This document shows, piece by piece, positions 18,606 to 27,645 of a stretch of DNA of 64,000 bases (position 1 is the first letter of the stretch; each line of letters begins with the position of its first letter). The DNA is taken from positions 620,001-684,000 of the forward strand of contig NZ_QPMM01000002.1 in NCBI RefSeq assembly GCF_003419895.1, given 5' to 3'. A program made the translations under genes and the position numbers. Under the pieces are notes generated by a model that ran no database searches, was not told where the DNA came from, and saw only the letters and a list, made by a program, of their open reading frames with translations. The stretch comes from Chitinophaga silvatica. Its GTDB lineage: Bacteria > Bacteroidota > Bacteroidia > Chitinophagales > Chitinophagaceae.

Positions 18606-19421
18606 CTAACGAACCACTTTACGGATAGCTACCAGCTTCTCCAGCAGCTCTTCCAGCAAGTCTAAACGTAGCATATTTGCGCCGTCAGACTTAGCCTTGG
18701 ATGGATCGGGATGAGTTTCTATGAATAAACCATCAGCACCTGTGGCAATAGCTGCTTTGGCAATTGTTGTAATCATATGCGGATTACCACCGGTAACTCC
18801 ACTGGTTTGATTCGGCTGTTGCAGGGAGTGTGTACAATCCATTACCACCGGCTCTCCGAATTGCTTCATGATCGGAATATTGCGGTAATCTACCACCAGA
18901 TCCTGATAGCCAAATGTAGTGCCTCGCTCCGTGAGCATGATATGATCATTACCTGCTCCCTTAATTTTTTCTACTGCAAACTTCATCGACTCTCCACTCA
19001 GAAACTGCCCCTTCTTTACATTCACAACCTTACCTGTTTCCGCTGCCGCCAATAAAATATCTGTCTGCCGGCAGAGGAATGCAGGGATCTGCAATACATC
19101 TACGTAAGCTGCCGCCATCGCTGCTTCTGCAGCTGAATGTATATCTGAAGTGACAGGTACCTGGAAGGTCTTGCCAATTTTATTCAATAATTCTAATCCT
19201 TCTACATCTCCTATACCAGTAAAAGAATGAACACTTGTACGGTTGGCCTTACGATAGGAAGCTTTAAAAATATAAGGAATCTCTAAGCGTTTACATATCG
19301 CCGTTACCTTTTCTGCAACTTCCATCAATATTTCTTCCTCTTCAATCACACATGGACCAGCAATAAGAAAGAAATTCTCCGGGTTATACTGCTCTTTGAA
19401 CAATGATTTTAAATGCTTCAT
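18606..19421 (-). CDS. kdsA: KDO-8-phosphate synthase KdsA
   Basis: Condenses PEP and arabinose 5-phosphate to 3-deoxy-D-manno-octulosonate 8-phosphate for lipopolysaccharide core. It has 271 residues. Conserved stretches FKASYRKANRTS, SDIHSAAEAA and LQIPAFLCRQTDILLAAAE are intact. The N-terminal motif reads AGPCVIE, with Cys where non-metal enzymes such as that of E. coli have Asn, so this should be the metal-dependent class. A single gene here, not linked to other KDO genes. Confidence 0.95.
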   Translation of the reverse strand: MKHLKSLFKEQYNPENFFLIAGPCVIEEEEILMEVAEKVTAICKRLEIPYIFKASYRKANRTSVHSFTGIGDVEGLELLNKIGKTFQVPVTSDIHSAAEAAMAAAYVDVLQIPAFLCRQTDILLAAAETGKVVNVKKGQFLSGESMKFAVEKIKGAGNDHIMLTERGTTFGYQDLVVDYRNIPIMKQFGEPVVMDCTHSLQQPNQTSGVTGGNPHMITTIAKAAIATGADGLFIETHPDPSKAKSDGANMLRLDLLEELLEKLVAIRKVVR

Positions 19422-19446
19422 TTTTATGGGTCTTTATTAGAAGGGG

Positions 19447-19454
19447 CAAAGATA
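19447..19454 (-). promoter_or_regulatory. Possible -7 box for kdsA
   Basis: TATCTTTG on the minus strand (TAnnTTTG), 25 bp upstream of the kdsA start. The -33 element is not clear. Confidence 0.4.
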
Positions 19455-19658
19455 AGGCTTTTTCATGGGCTTGATCCCGTTTTAAACCTATAAAAAACTA
19501 TATTTGTCATGAGATTGTAATCTACCTATCTTCATTCATCATCTCTTTTGCTTTCATTGTTATGACATTGTCATGCTGTGAAGAGCATTGAACGTAAATA
19601 TCCTGGAAGCATTTAATATTACGGTCCAATTTTAAAATAGCTTACAATTCAATTTTGT

Positions 19659-20597
19659 ATGAAGAAAGATAAGATCCTGGTAATTGGTGCATGTGGCCAG
19701 ATTGGTGTAGAACTGACCTTAGCATTGAGGAAGATGTATGGCGATGCCAACGTGGTAGCATCAGACCTGAGAGAAGAACATGATTTGTTGAAAGGCACCG
19801 GCCCTTATGTGTCGCTGGATGTTATGAACAAGGAAATGCTGCATGTGCTGGTGATCCGCCATAATATTACCCAGATCTATTTATTGGCTGCAATCCTTTC
19901 TGCAACCGGTGAGAAAAATCCATTACTGGCATGGCATATCAATATGCAAAGCCTCTTAAACGTATTGGATATTGCAAAGGAAGAAAATCTCGACAAAATC
20001 TATTGGCCAAGCTCCATTGCGGTATTCGGACCAAATTCTCCTGCTAAGGAAACACCTCAGCATACTATCATCGAACCTACTACCATCTACGGTATCAGCA
20101 AATTTGCGGGAGAACGTTGGTGCGAATATTATAACCACCGGTTTGGGGTAGATGTACGTAGCTTGCGCTATCCTGGCCTGATCAGCTATAAATCTGCTCC
20201 TGGTGGCGGTACTACCGATTATGCTGTTGAAATATTCCATGAGGCTAAAGAAAATCAGAAATATACCAGCTTCCTGTCAGAAAATACCTATCTGCCAATG
20301 ATGTATATGCCTGATGCTATCAGAGCTACTATTGAACTGATGGAAGCCGATGCTGCGAAGATTTCTATTCGCTCTGCTTACAATCTTTCTGCTATGAGCT
20401 TCTCTCCGAAAGAAATCGGTGCAGAAATCAAAAAACATATTCCTTCCTTTGAATTGAGCTACGAACCAGATTATCGTCAACAAATTGCTGATGGCTGGCC
20501 AGATAGTATGGATGATACCCTGGCACGCAAAGACTGGGGTTGGAAGCCAGAATATGATCTCGAAAAAATGACAGCCGATATGTTGCAGAATATTTAA
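19659..20597 (+). CDS. NAD-dependent epimerase/dehydratase, threonine-dehydrogenase-like
   Basis: Extended short-chain dehydrogenase of 312 residues. Rossmann glycine motif GACGQIG at 10-16, catalytic Ser/Tyr/Lys seen as WPSSIAVFG and YGISKFAGE, then LRYPGLISYKSAPGGGTTDYA and YNLSAMSFSP. This combination matches the SDR-type L-threonine 3-dehydrogenase, which oxidises threonine to 2-amino-3-oxobutyrate; the glycine-forming ligase gene (kbl) is not next to it. It is monocistronic with a strong terminator. A sugar-nucleotide epimerase role is the alternative but less likely. Confidence 0.85.
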   Translation: MKKDKILVIGACGQIGVELTLALRKMYGDANVVASDLREEHDLLKGTGPYVSLDVMNKEMLHVLVIRHNITQIYLLAAILSATGEKNPLLAWHINMQSLLNVLDIAKEENLDKIYWPSSIAVFGPNSPAKETPQHTIIEPTTIYGISKFAGERWCEYYNHRFGVDVRSLRYPGLISYKSAPGGGTTDYAVEIFHEAKENQKYTSFLSENTYLPMMYMPDAIRATIELMEADAAKISIRSAYNLSAMSFSPKEIGAEIKKHIPSFELSYEPDYRQQIADGWPDSMDDTLARKDWGWKPEYDLEKMTADMLQNI

Positions 20598-20625
20598 GTA
20601 CAGAAAATATATCTATAAAAATAGT

Positions 20626-20661
20626 ACACCCCGATCTGCCTGCGCTGATCGGGGTGTTTTG
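20626..20661. terminator. Bidirectional terminator between SDR gene and cysN
   Basis: An 11-bp perfect stem (ACACCCCGATC / GATCGGGGTGT) with a 10-nt loop, followed by TTTTG on the plus strand and serving the convergent cysN as well. Confidence 0.85.
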
Positions 20662-20681
20662 TTGTTCGTTGTGAATACAAG

Positions 20682-21929
20682 TTATATTACAAACCCTACG
20701 CCTACGGTAGTGTTATTAAACTCGTCTATTAGAATAAATGCTCCGTTAGCCGGGTTTTCTGCATATTTATCTGCAAAAATAGGAGCAGCGGTTTTAATGG
20801 TTATACGACCAATATCATTCAGGCCCATATCTGTTTTACCAGCGTGTTCTGTAAGGGTAGTTACATCGGTAACATACTGGATTTGCTGTACTTTAGCCTT
20901 TACCCTGTTTACGCCATGTTGCAGTAAATAAGTTTTACCAGCAACTAATTTTTGTTGATCCATCCAGCAAACATCTGCAACGATTTCTTTCAGTTGCTCC
21001 GATGGTGAATCTGCTTTTACAAGCATATTACCCCTGCTGCTATCAATCTCATCTTCCAGTGTGATTACCACACTTTCTTTAGTATGGGCAACAGACAATT
21101 GCTTTTCGAATTGCTCAATTGTCTTGATCTTGCTTTTTTGTCCGCTTGGCAGTGAAACTACCTCATCGCCTACACTAAAATGGCCACTGGCTACTTTACC
21201 GGCAAATCCTCTGAAATCGTGATATTCAGTAGTACGAGGACGAATCACGCTTTGAATCGGAAATCTTGCAGGGTGCTTTTTATCTTCATGGTCGAACGAC
21301 ACTTCCTCGAGATATTCGAGTAGGGTAGGGCCGTTATACCAGTCTATTGCTCCGTTATGTGATGCAACGTTTTCGCCGTATAAAGAGGAGATTGGAATAA
21401 ACTGTACTGCCTGGCCTTTAAAGCTGGCATTATCGAGCATTTGCTGGAAGTCTTCCACTATCTGGTTGAAACGTGCCTGGTTGTAATCTACCAGGTCCAT
21501 TTTATTAACGCAAACTACCAGATAAGGAATACGCAGCAGGTTAGCGATAAAGAAGTGGCGATGTGTTTGTTCCACAATTCCTTTACGTGCATCAATAAGA
21601 ATCAGTGATACCTGGGCATTGGAAGCACCGGTAACCATGTTACGGGTATATTCGATATGTCCGGGAGTATCTGCTATGATATATTTGCGGGTAGGAGTAG
21701 AAAAGTAAATGTTAGCCACATCGATAGTGATACCTTGTTCTCTTTCAGCAACCAGTCCGTCGGTGAGCAGCGACAGGTCGGTGAAATCGAGTCCTTTACG
21801 TTTGCTGGCAGCATGTAAGGCTTCCATTTTATCCTGGGGGATTGAGTTGGTATCGTAGAGTAATCGACCGATCAGCGTGCTTTTTCCATCATCTACACTT
21901 CCTGAGGTGGCTATACGTAAAACCTCCAT
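20682..21929 (-). CDS. cysN: Sulfate adenylyltransferase large subunit CysN (GTPase)
   Basis: GTPase subunit of ATP sulfurylase, which makes adenosine 5'-phosphosulfate from sulfate. It has 415 residues. G motifs: GSVDDGKST (about 10-18), DTPGHIEYTRNM and NKMDL, followed by two EF-Tu-like beta barrels. The protein ends after the barrels, so there is no fused APS kinase (CysC) domain as in some NodQ-type proteins. Third gene of cysH-cysD-cysN, 29 bp after cysD. Confidence 0.95.
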   Translation of the reverse strand: MEVLRIATSGSVDDGKSTLIGRLLYDTNSIPQDKMEALHAASKRKGLDFTDLSLLTDGLVAEREQGITIDVANIYFSTPTRKYIIADTPGHIEYTRNMVTGASNAQVSLILIDARKGIVEQTHRHFFIANLLRIPYLVVCVNKMDLVDYNQARFNQIVEDFQQMLDNASFKGQAVQFIPISSLYGENVASHNGAIDWYNGPTLLEYLEEVSFDHEDKKHPARFPIQSVIRPRTTEYHDFRGFAGKVASGHFSVGDEVVSLPSGQKSKIKTIEQFEKQLSVAHTKESVVITLEDEIDSSRGNMLVKADSPSEQLKEIVADVCWMDQQKLVAGKTYLLQHGVNRVKAKVQQIQYVTDVTTLTEHAGKTDMGLNDIGRITIKTAAPIFADKYAENPANGAFILIDEFNNTTVGVGFVI

Positions 21930-21958
21930 ATATTTTTGGTTTTTGAATGAATGTTGAA

Positions 21959-22867
21959 TTAGAAATATCCTGCTTGTTTTCTTTTCTCCATGGCAGCTTC
22001 AGAGCGTTTGTCATCGATTCTGGCTCCACGTTCAGATATTTTTGCTTCCATGATTTCAGCAATGATATCTTCCAGTTTATCTGCTTCAGAGAGAACAGCA
22101 GCAGTACAGGTCATATCCCCTACAGTACGGAAACGTACTTTACTGAGGAAAGGAACTTCGTCGGCTGTTGTATTGAGGAAAGAAGAATATGGCCAGTATA
22201 AACCATCTCTTTCAATAATTTCTCTTTCGTGAGAGAAGTAGATGGAAGGAATTTCCAGTTTTTCTCTGACGATATAATTCCAGACATCCAGTTCTGTCCA
22301 GTTAGAAATTGGGAATACTCTTACGTTTTCGCCTATATTAATTTTACCGTTGAGGATATCGAACAGTTCAGGTCTTTGCATTTTAGCGTTCCATTGGCCG
22401 AATTCGTCGCGTACGCTGAAAATTCTTTCTTTTGCACGGGCTTTTTCTTCGTCGCGTCTTGCACCGCCGATGCAGGCATCGAATTTACCTTCTTCAATAG
22501 CATCGAGGAGGGTCACGGTTTGTAAGGCATTACGACTGGCATATTTACCGGTTTCTTCCTGCACTTTTCCCTGATCAATGCTGTCTTGTACATTTCTAAC
22601 GATGATATCGAGGCCGAGTGTATTTACCAGCCAATCGCGGAAGGCGATTGTTTCCGGGAAGTTATGGCCTGTATCTACGTGTAGTAAAGCGAAAGGAATT
22701 TTTCCCGGATAGAAGGCTTTTTGAGCAAGTCTCACAAGGGTAATAGAATCTTTTCCGCCTGAGAAAAGCAGCACAGGTTTCTCGAATTGAGCAACGGTTT
22801 CACGAAGGATATAAATAGCTTCATCTTCCAATGCTTGTGGGAATTCCCAATTTATTTTATTAGTCAT
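21959..22867 (-). CDS. cysD: Sulfate adenylyltransferase small subunit CysD
   Basis: Catalytic ATP sulfurylase subunit, 302 residues. The PP-loop SGGKDSITL (about 36-44), GGARRDEEKARAKERIFS and the C-terminal RSEAAMEKRKQAGYF end typical of CysD are intact. It partners with CysN; both gaps in the operon are 29 bp. Confidence 0.96.
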   Translation of the reverse strand: MTNKINWEFPQALEDEAIYILRETVAQFEKPVLLFSGGKDSITLVRLAQKAFYPGKIPFALLHVDTGHNFPETIAFRDWLVNTLGLDIIVRNVQDSIDQGKVQEETGKYASRNALQTVTLLDAIEEGKFDACIGGARRDEEKARAKERIFSVRDEFGQWNAKMQRPELFDILNGKINIGENVRVFPISNWTELDVWNYIVREKLEIPSIYFSHEREIIERDGLYWPYSSFLNTTADEVPFLSKVRFRTVGDMTCTAAVLSEADKLEDIIAEIMEAKISERGARIDDKRSEAAMEKRKQAGYF

Positions 22868-22896
22868 AGACTATATTGATTTAACGCAAATGAAAA

Positions 22897-23580
22897 TTAA
22901 CCGTGGAGGCCACACTCTTTATGAGATTGTTCCCACCACCAGCGGCCGGAGCGAGGATGTTCGCCGGCTTCAATAGCACGGGTACAAGGAGCACAGCCAA
23001 TGCTGATAAAGCCTTTGTCGTGCAGCTTGTTGTAAGGAACTTTATGTTCTTTGAGATAAGCTAATACTTCGTCGTAACCCCAATGGATCAACGGATTATA
23101 CTTATATAATCGTTTTTGGGCATCCCATTCCAGGATTTCCATTCCCTGGCGGTTTTCGGATTGTTCGGCTCGTAGACCGGTGATCCAGACTTTTACGCCT
23201 TCCAGGGCTCTGTTTAAGGGTACAATTTTTCTGATGCCACAACACTCTTTACGATTTTCAACGGATTCATAAAAGCTGTTTGGGCCTTTTTCTGATACCA
23301 GCTTTTCAACTGCAGCAGTTTCAGGGTAATACACGGCAATAGGCTGGTTGTAACGGGCCATTGTCAGGTCCATTACATCGTAAGTTTCCTGAAATAGTCG
23401 GCCAGTATCAAGGGTGAATACTTTTACCGGTAAGTGATTGCGCCAGATAATATCTGATATTACCTGGTCTTCCTGGCCAAAAGAGGTAGAAAAGGCAACG
23501 CCTCCGGGATATTGTTCCAGCAGGTAGCTGATGGCTTCCTCAACCGGTTTGTTGACCAGTGCGGTGGTAATGTCTGTCAT
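22897..23580 (-). CDS. cysH: Adenylyl-sulfate (APS) reductase, CysH family
   Basis: Reduces activated sulfate to sulfite with thioredoxin. About 227 residues from the ATG at 23580 (MTDITTALVN); the in-frame ATG at 23616 adds an unlikely extension. The PP-loop-like FSTSFGQEDQV, the KECCGIRK pair, CAPCTRAIEAGEHPRSGRWW and the terminal ECGLHG cysteine are all there. The CC...CxxC set binds a [4Fe-4S] cluster and marks APS reductases rather than PAPS reductases; this fits the absence of CysC in the operon. First gene of cysHDN. Confidence 0.93.
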   Translation of the reverse strand: MTDITTALVNKPVEEAISYLLEQYPGGVAFSTSFGQEDQVISDIIWRNHLPVKVFTLDTGRLFQETYDVMDLTMARYNQPIAVYYPETAAVEKLVSEKGPNSFYESVENRKECCGIRKIVPLNRALEGVKVWITGLRAEQSENRQGMEILEWDAQKRLYKYNPLIHWGYDEVLAYLKEHKVPYNKLHDKGFISIGCAPCTRAIEAGEHPRSGRWWWEQSHKECGLHG

Positions 23581-23634
23581 TTCGATACGATTGATTGATA
23601 GGTGCCAGCGAAACAACTTTCATCGTTTCATCGA

Positions 23635-23642
23635 CAAAAATA
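23635..23642 (-). promoter_or_regulatory. Possible -7 box for cysHDN
   Basis: TATTTTTG on the minus strand (TAnnTTTG), about 55 bp before the cysH start. No -33 TTG at the usual spacing. Confidence 0.35.
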
Positions 23643-24067
23643 CATAAATCCTATAAAAAAGATAGACTAATTTTTTGGGATGAATTTTTGAGATAAAATT
23701 CTTATCAAGGATTAAATTAATCCATAGTATTTCAGTCTTTTATAATATTTTTAAACAGTCAACCATATTGATCTAACTTATTAAACATTATTAATACTAA
23801 TTCAAACCAACAGCTTAAATTAACTACCCAATAATTTAAAATTCTGAGCATTACCTATGTTAATCCGGTTTTGTTTTCTAATCTACCCTACAAGAAGCAA
23901 AAGAATCAACATAACAATTAGGTCATGAATTCTTAACCCGTATTTCCTTATCTGTTAAGGAAAATGTTCATTTGTTTTTATATATAATAATATTTTATTC
24001 TTTTTAATTTCAAAATCAATTATTTATGATTTTGAAAACGAAAACAATACCGAATTAATAACTATTT
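23643..24067. other. AT-rich gap between cysH and the 24068 gene
   Basis: No open frame of note. It holds promoter sequence for both divergent genes and a small hairpin TTTCCTTA/TAAGGAAA at 23943-23963 of unknown role. Nothing else recognised. Confidence 0.4.
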
Positions 24068-24844
24068 ATGAAGAAGCTGTTATTATGTCTGTTATTCCTT
24101 AAATATTCAATTGTTCTAAACGCTCAAATCTCAGATTTTGGCAGAGGAGTTGTAAAAATTAAGGCTTACAGTTATTCACCTGATCAGCAGGCCCCAGATT
24201 ATAATGTTACTAAATCTGAAAAGCAATTATTTAACAGGTTTACATACTATATCGATGGAGATTGGATACAACAAAAAGATGAATTTGGTGATGACTTTGG
24301 TAGAACCAAAACAAAAAGTGAAGAAATTGCCACTGATTTCTCTTTTACAATATTGCATCCAACCTATTGGATCGACTGGAGAGCGAAAAGGCTATATAGC
24401 TATTCTATTTCTAAAACCTTTATTGGTGTACTTGATTTAGAGAAGGATACCAGGGAGATGTTTTTTCGTAGGATTGGTAAAGAAGACAGTGCAAGGATTA
24501 TAGAATTAAAAGAAGATTTAGCAGTAATGATTGGAGGCAAAAAATCATTCAAGGGAAAGACTGTAAAAGGGTCAGATACTTTGACTTTTTATTATTCTAA
24601 AGAAAAAGTTCCTGTTTATTCTCCTCTCAACAGTTTTGTACCTGCTGATTTCCCTTATTTTGTAACTTCTGTAAGGACCACAACTACCTGGTCAAATACA
24701 ACTAAGTTGGGGCATTTAATATTTGAAGTTATTAACACAAGCCCTCTACCTGAGAATTATTCTGACAAGAAGGCTCCTGGTAACTTACCTGTTAAGGAAA
24801 TAAAGGATGTAATGGAGCTATTTCAGGATTATAGCAATAATTAA
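24068..24844 (+). CDS. Exported protein of unknown function
   Basis: A 258-residue protein with a signal peptide (about 1-19, ending LNA-QISDF). No family recognised with confidence; the layout, a signal peptide followed by a beta-rich domain with YYIDGDWIQ, TDFSFTILHPTYWIDW and a late FEVINTSPLP, loosely recalls GLPGLI-type Bacteroidota proteins. It stands alone, downstream of a long AT-rich region and closed by a bidirectional terminator. Codon usage is more AT-rich than its neighbours, which could mean later acquisition; that is an impression, not a count. Confidence 0.6.
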   Translation: MKKLLLCLLFLKYSIVLNAQISDFGRGVVKIKAYSYSPDQQAPDYNVTKSEKQLFNRFTYYIDGDWIQQKDEFGDDFGRTKTKSEEIATDFSFTILHPTYWIDWRAKRLYSYSISKTFIGVLDLEKDTREMFFRRIGKEDSARIIELKEDLAVMIGGKKSFKGKTVKGSDTLTFYYSKEKVPVYSPLNSFVPADFPYFVTSVRTTTTWSNTTKLGHLIFEVINTSPLPENYSDKKAPGNLPVKEIKDVMELFQDYSNN

Positions 24845-24897
24845 CCTATTAATCTTTATTTAGATCACTTCATACAGGATACATCAAAGCTGTATCA

Positions 24898-24938
24898 ATA
24901 CAGGATCGGGTGTAATACTATTACACCCGATCCTGTAT
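24898..24938. terminator. Bidirectional terminator, perfect 20-bp stem
   Basis: ATACAGGATCGGGTGTAATA and its exact inverse around a single C. It lies between two convergent genes, 53 bp after one stop and abutting the other. Confidence 0.85.
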
Positions 24939-25409
24939 TTACATTTTCAAATCTATATAATGCTTTCCTTTATAGTCGATATGTACTTTCCTGGAAAACC
25001 ATCCAACGCTCCCTTTCATATCTCCCTTAAAAGAAATAAACACAGAATCGGCCAGATTAAGGTTTGTTTTACCTAATGCTTCAAAATCTGGTTCTACAAC
25101 CACCGGAACGGTGAATAAGGAATTAGCAGGAACATTAAAGGTGGTATCGATATGTACATGACCTAGAAAGAAAGAGTCCAGCATTAAGTCAAGATCCCCT
25201 CCTTTGAAAGTAAAGCTATAGTTATTGGCGTTATAGTATTCGCCATTAATTTTTAAAGCTGGTCTTTCATTTGTAATGTTGAATACTCTTACTTCCAGTT
25301 TAGCCGGCAGTTTTGGCTGTGGATTTTTAAAGATTTCGCAGCTGGTGAGAAATATTGGGAAAGATAGAAGCGCGAGGCTTAATTGTTTGATTTTGCCTGA
25401 TTTTTTCAT
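24939..25409 (-). CDS. Lipoprotein with an LEA/WHy-like domain
   Basis: From the start at 25409 (MKKSGKIKQL) the product has 156 residues. A lipoprotein signal is visible (FPIFLTSCE, with the lipid-modified Cys). The mature part resembles the LEA-2/WHy fold: a beta sandwich with LEVRVFNITNERPALKING, GHVHIDTTFNVPANSLF, and a final FSRKVHIDYKG strand. Such lipoproteins are common in Bacteroidota and of unknown role. An earlier in-frame ATG at 25427 is possible but gives a poorer signal peptide. Confidence 0.7.
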   Translation of the reverse strand: MKKSGKIKQLSLALLSFPIFLTSCEIFKNPQPKLPAKLEVRVFNITNERPALKINGEYYNANNYSFTFKGGDLDLMLDSFFLGHVHIDTTFNVPANSLFTVPVVVEPDFEALGKTNLNLADSVFISFKGDMKGSVGWFSRKVHIDYKGKHYIDLKM

Positions 25410-25550
25410 TTGGTTGATATTAAGCATAAGTTTTAAGTGATTCTGTGTTCACAACAATCTTAAGGATTGGAGATTGGCCTTAGCCTTAGGCAATTAAAAA
25501 TGTAAAAAGGGTGAATGGAGAATGAAGTTTTGGGGATTTAGAACTAAAAT

Positions 25551-25597
25551 AAAACAGGAAGAGCTGCTTCTGATTCAGAAGCAGCTCTTCCTGTTTT
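25551..25597 (-). terminator. Strong terminator behind the Rrf2 gene
   Basis: A perfect stem of about 22 bp (AAAACAGGAAGAGCTGCTTC and its inverse) 11 bp after the Rrf2 stop codon; T-rich exit on either strand. Confidence 0.85.
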
Positions 25598-25608
25598 AAA
25601 TGATTTTA

Positions 25609-26025
25609 CTATCCTTTAGTGAGGATATCCTTCAATGTTTTATTTTCTAATATTTTCAGCGCAGAATCCCGTACTCTTCCCATTACTTCATTTAGCCCGC
25701 AGGTGGCTTCATCTCTGCAATTTTCGCAGCGTTCATAATAGTTTAAGCTTACGCATGGGAGTAAGGCAATAGGACCATCCAATAAACGGATGATTTTCGC
25801 CAATGCAATTTCTTTAGGAGGGCGCATCAGATAATATCCGCCGCCTTTTCCTTTCTTGCTACCCAGAATACCGGCATTCTTTAACTCCAACAGGATATTT
25901 TCCAGAAACTTGATGGAAATATTTTTTTCCAGAGCGATTTCTGATATCAGGATTGGCCCTTTATCTACATTCTCTGCCAGGTGAATTAATGCGTGAAATG
26001 CGTATTGTGTTTTCTTCGATAACAT
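25609..26025 (-). CDS. Rrf2/IscR-family transcriptional regulator
   Basis: A 138-residue winged-helix regulator. The N-terminus MLSKKTQYAFHALIHLAE and the HTH with ISIKFLENILLELKNAGIL are characteristic, as is the KGKGGGYYLMRPP wing. Three cysteines in LPCVSLNYYERCENC plus one at TCGL recall the Fe-S ligand set of IscR/RsrR proteins, so it may sense iron-sulfur status or redox; spacing differs from IscR and the cluster is inferred. Its targets are not obvious here: sulfate assimilation genes lie 2 kb away. Confidence 0.88.
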   Translation of the reverse strand: MLSKKTQYAFHALIHLAENVDKGPILISEIALEKNISIKFLENILLELKNAGILGSKKGKGGGYYLMRPPKEIALAKIIRLLDGPIALLPCVSLNYYERCENCRDEATCGLNEVMGRVRDSALKILENKTLKDILTKG

Positions 26026-26086
26026 ACTGACTATTTCATCCCTCCAGGATGTTCTTTAAGTGTTGGTGACCACTAAAATCTGGCTG

Positions 26087-26119
26087 CAAAGATAAGCAGT
26101 TTTTCCAGTTTGCGTTCAA
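26087..26119 (-). promoter_or_regulatory. Promoter for the Rrf2 gene
   Basis: On the minus strand TTG (26119-26117), then 22 bp, then TATCTTTG (26094-26087), which fits the Bacteroidota consensus. Leader about 60 nt. Confidence 0.5.
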
Positions 26120-26162
26120 ATGCAATATTACCCATTGAAAATCAATAGGTAATGCTGTCGTC

Positions 26163-26882
26163 TTATCCTAAATTCAACACATCGCGCATGGTAAATACGC
26201 CTTTTTTATCTTTTAGCCATTCTGCCGCTATTACAGCACCTGCAGCAAAGCCCTGACGGGAATGTGCTGTATGAGTGATGGTAATATCATCAATATCAGA
26301 AGTGTAAGTGACTGTATGGGTTCCTGGAGCCGGGTCTATTCTTTTGGAAACGATACCCATTACCTCAGATTGTTCGGTGGTTTCGTTTACCCATTCTTTT
26401 TTGCGTGGAACAGCTTCCAGGATTTGTTCGGCTAATGTAATAGCAGTACCGCTTGGAGCATCTTTCTTTTGGGTATGGTGAATTTCTTCCATCCATACAT
26501 TGTATTGTGGTTGGCTTGCCATTAAAGCAGCCAGTTTTTTATTTACCTCAAAGAAGATATTTACACCGACACTGAAGTTGGTAGTGTGTAAAAAAGCCTG
26601 ATTTTTTTCTTTGCAAAGGGCTTTGATTTCCGGCAGTTTTTCTAACCATCCGGTAGTTCCGCTTACTACTGGAACATTTGCTTCAAAGCACTTAAGAATA
26701 TTATGATAGGCTGTTTCAGGAGTGGTAAATTCGATGGCAACATCAGCCTTGCTTAAATGTTCTTTTTCAAGCAGGTGCTGGCTGTTGATATCTACACGCA
26801 ATATTACCTCATGGCCTTTTGCAGTAGCAATAGCATCGATTGCCTGCCCCATTTTACCATATCCTATAAGCGCTATTTTCAT
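26163..26882 (-). CDS. dapB: Dihydrodipicolinate reductase DapB
   Basis: Reduces the dihydrodipicolinate-pathway intermediate in lysine and diaminopimelate synthesis. It has 239 residues, short but usual for Bacteroidota. N-terminal Rossmann motif GYGKMGQAI (8-16), then SGTTGW, the catalytic-region MEEIHHTQKKDAPSGTAITL with its His pair and Lys, and the C-terminal HTAHSRQGFAAGA. Last gene of the parA-parB-DUF5683-dapB unit, 46 bp after its neighbour. Confidence 0.95.
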   Translation of the reverse strand: MKIALIGYGKMGQAIDAIATAKGHEVILRVDINSQHLLEKEHLSKADVAIEFTTPETAYHNILKCFEANVPVVSGTTGWLEKLPEIKALCKEKNQAFLHTTNFSVGVNIFFEVNKKLAALMASQPQYNVWMEEIHHTQKKDAPSGTAITLAEQILEAVPRKKEWVNETTEQSEVMGIVSKRIDPAPGTHTVTYTSDIDDITITHTAHSRQGFAAGAVIAAEWLKDKKGVFTMRDVLNLG

Positions 26883-26928
26883 GACTCTTTTTGTAGTTGT
26901 ATGTTAGGTTGATAAATAATAATTAGTA

Positions 26929-27645
26929 TTAACGGCCGGCAAAATATTTACTCTTGCCAGATTTCTTACCACCGAAAGTAAGGTTTACGCCTACACCGAG
27001 GGTACGACCATTAATGAGGGTAGGAGAGATTCTCATACTCAGATCATCCGACATATCGAAATTCTTAAGATGCGCGAATACAGTGGCATCTACGATATTT
27101 AGTCCATATGCCAATACAAAGAAAAGTACTGAATAATCTACATACTGCCTGAACTGGTCTCTGTTGAGTTTCAGGGCTTCAGTGTCGTAGGGTACAGTTT
27201 CTCCGGTATCGTTAGTATCCGGGTTGCCGTCTACTCTCAATCGATATGCATCCCTGAACATTTTATAGACCTTCATATTATCGATGAAGAAATAAGTACA
27301 GGTTCCCAGCGCTGCATAAACCAGCGGCATTTTCCAGTATTCTCTGTTATATGCCTGTCCGAGGCCTGGAAAAACGGCAGAATAGAGCGCTGCTTTTCTG
27401 GGGCTATGAGGCAGTTTAGAGTTTGGAACGTAAGCAGAATCGGTAAAAAGGCCGCTATTGGCTTTTTTAACGGTATCGGCCGCAGGAATAGGAGTAGCAG
27501 TGATACTGAAAGTTGTGTCTGTGGGTTTAGAAACAGGGCGTGAAGTATCGTGTTGCGCCTGCAGCGGAACATCCAGCACAACGACCAGCAAAAACAATAT
27601 GAAATAACGTAACAATCGAGTTATGTATCCAGCCTTATTAGCCAC
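26929..27645 (-). CDS. DUF5683 envelope protein
   Basis: A 238-residue protein of the DUF5683 family. Signal peptide about 1-30 (LQAQ), a disordered Pro/Thr-rich stretch to about 75, then the family core SPRKAALYSAVFPGLGQAYN with RAALYSA-like helices, a membrane segment near 105-120 (MPLVYAALGTCTYFF) and another at about 175-195. The last strand region carries LGVGVNLTFGGKK. Its place between parB and dapB is conserved in Bacteroidota; function unknown. It overlaps parB by 8 bp. Confidence 0.8.
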   Translation of the reverse strand: MANKAGYITRLLRYFILFLLVVVLDVPLQAQHDTSRPVSKPTDTTFSITATPIPAADTVKKANSGLFTDSAYVPNSKLPHSPRKAALYSAVFPGLGQAYNREYWKMPLVYAALGTCTYFFIDNMKVYKMFRDAYRLRVDGNPDTNDTGETVPYDTEALKLNRDQFRQYVDYSVLFFVLAYGLNIVDATVFAHLKNFDMSDDLSMRISPTLINGRTLGVGVNLTFGGKKSGKSKYFAGR

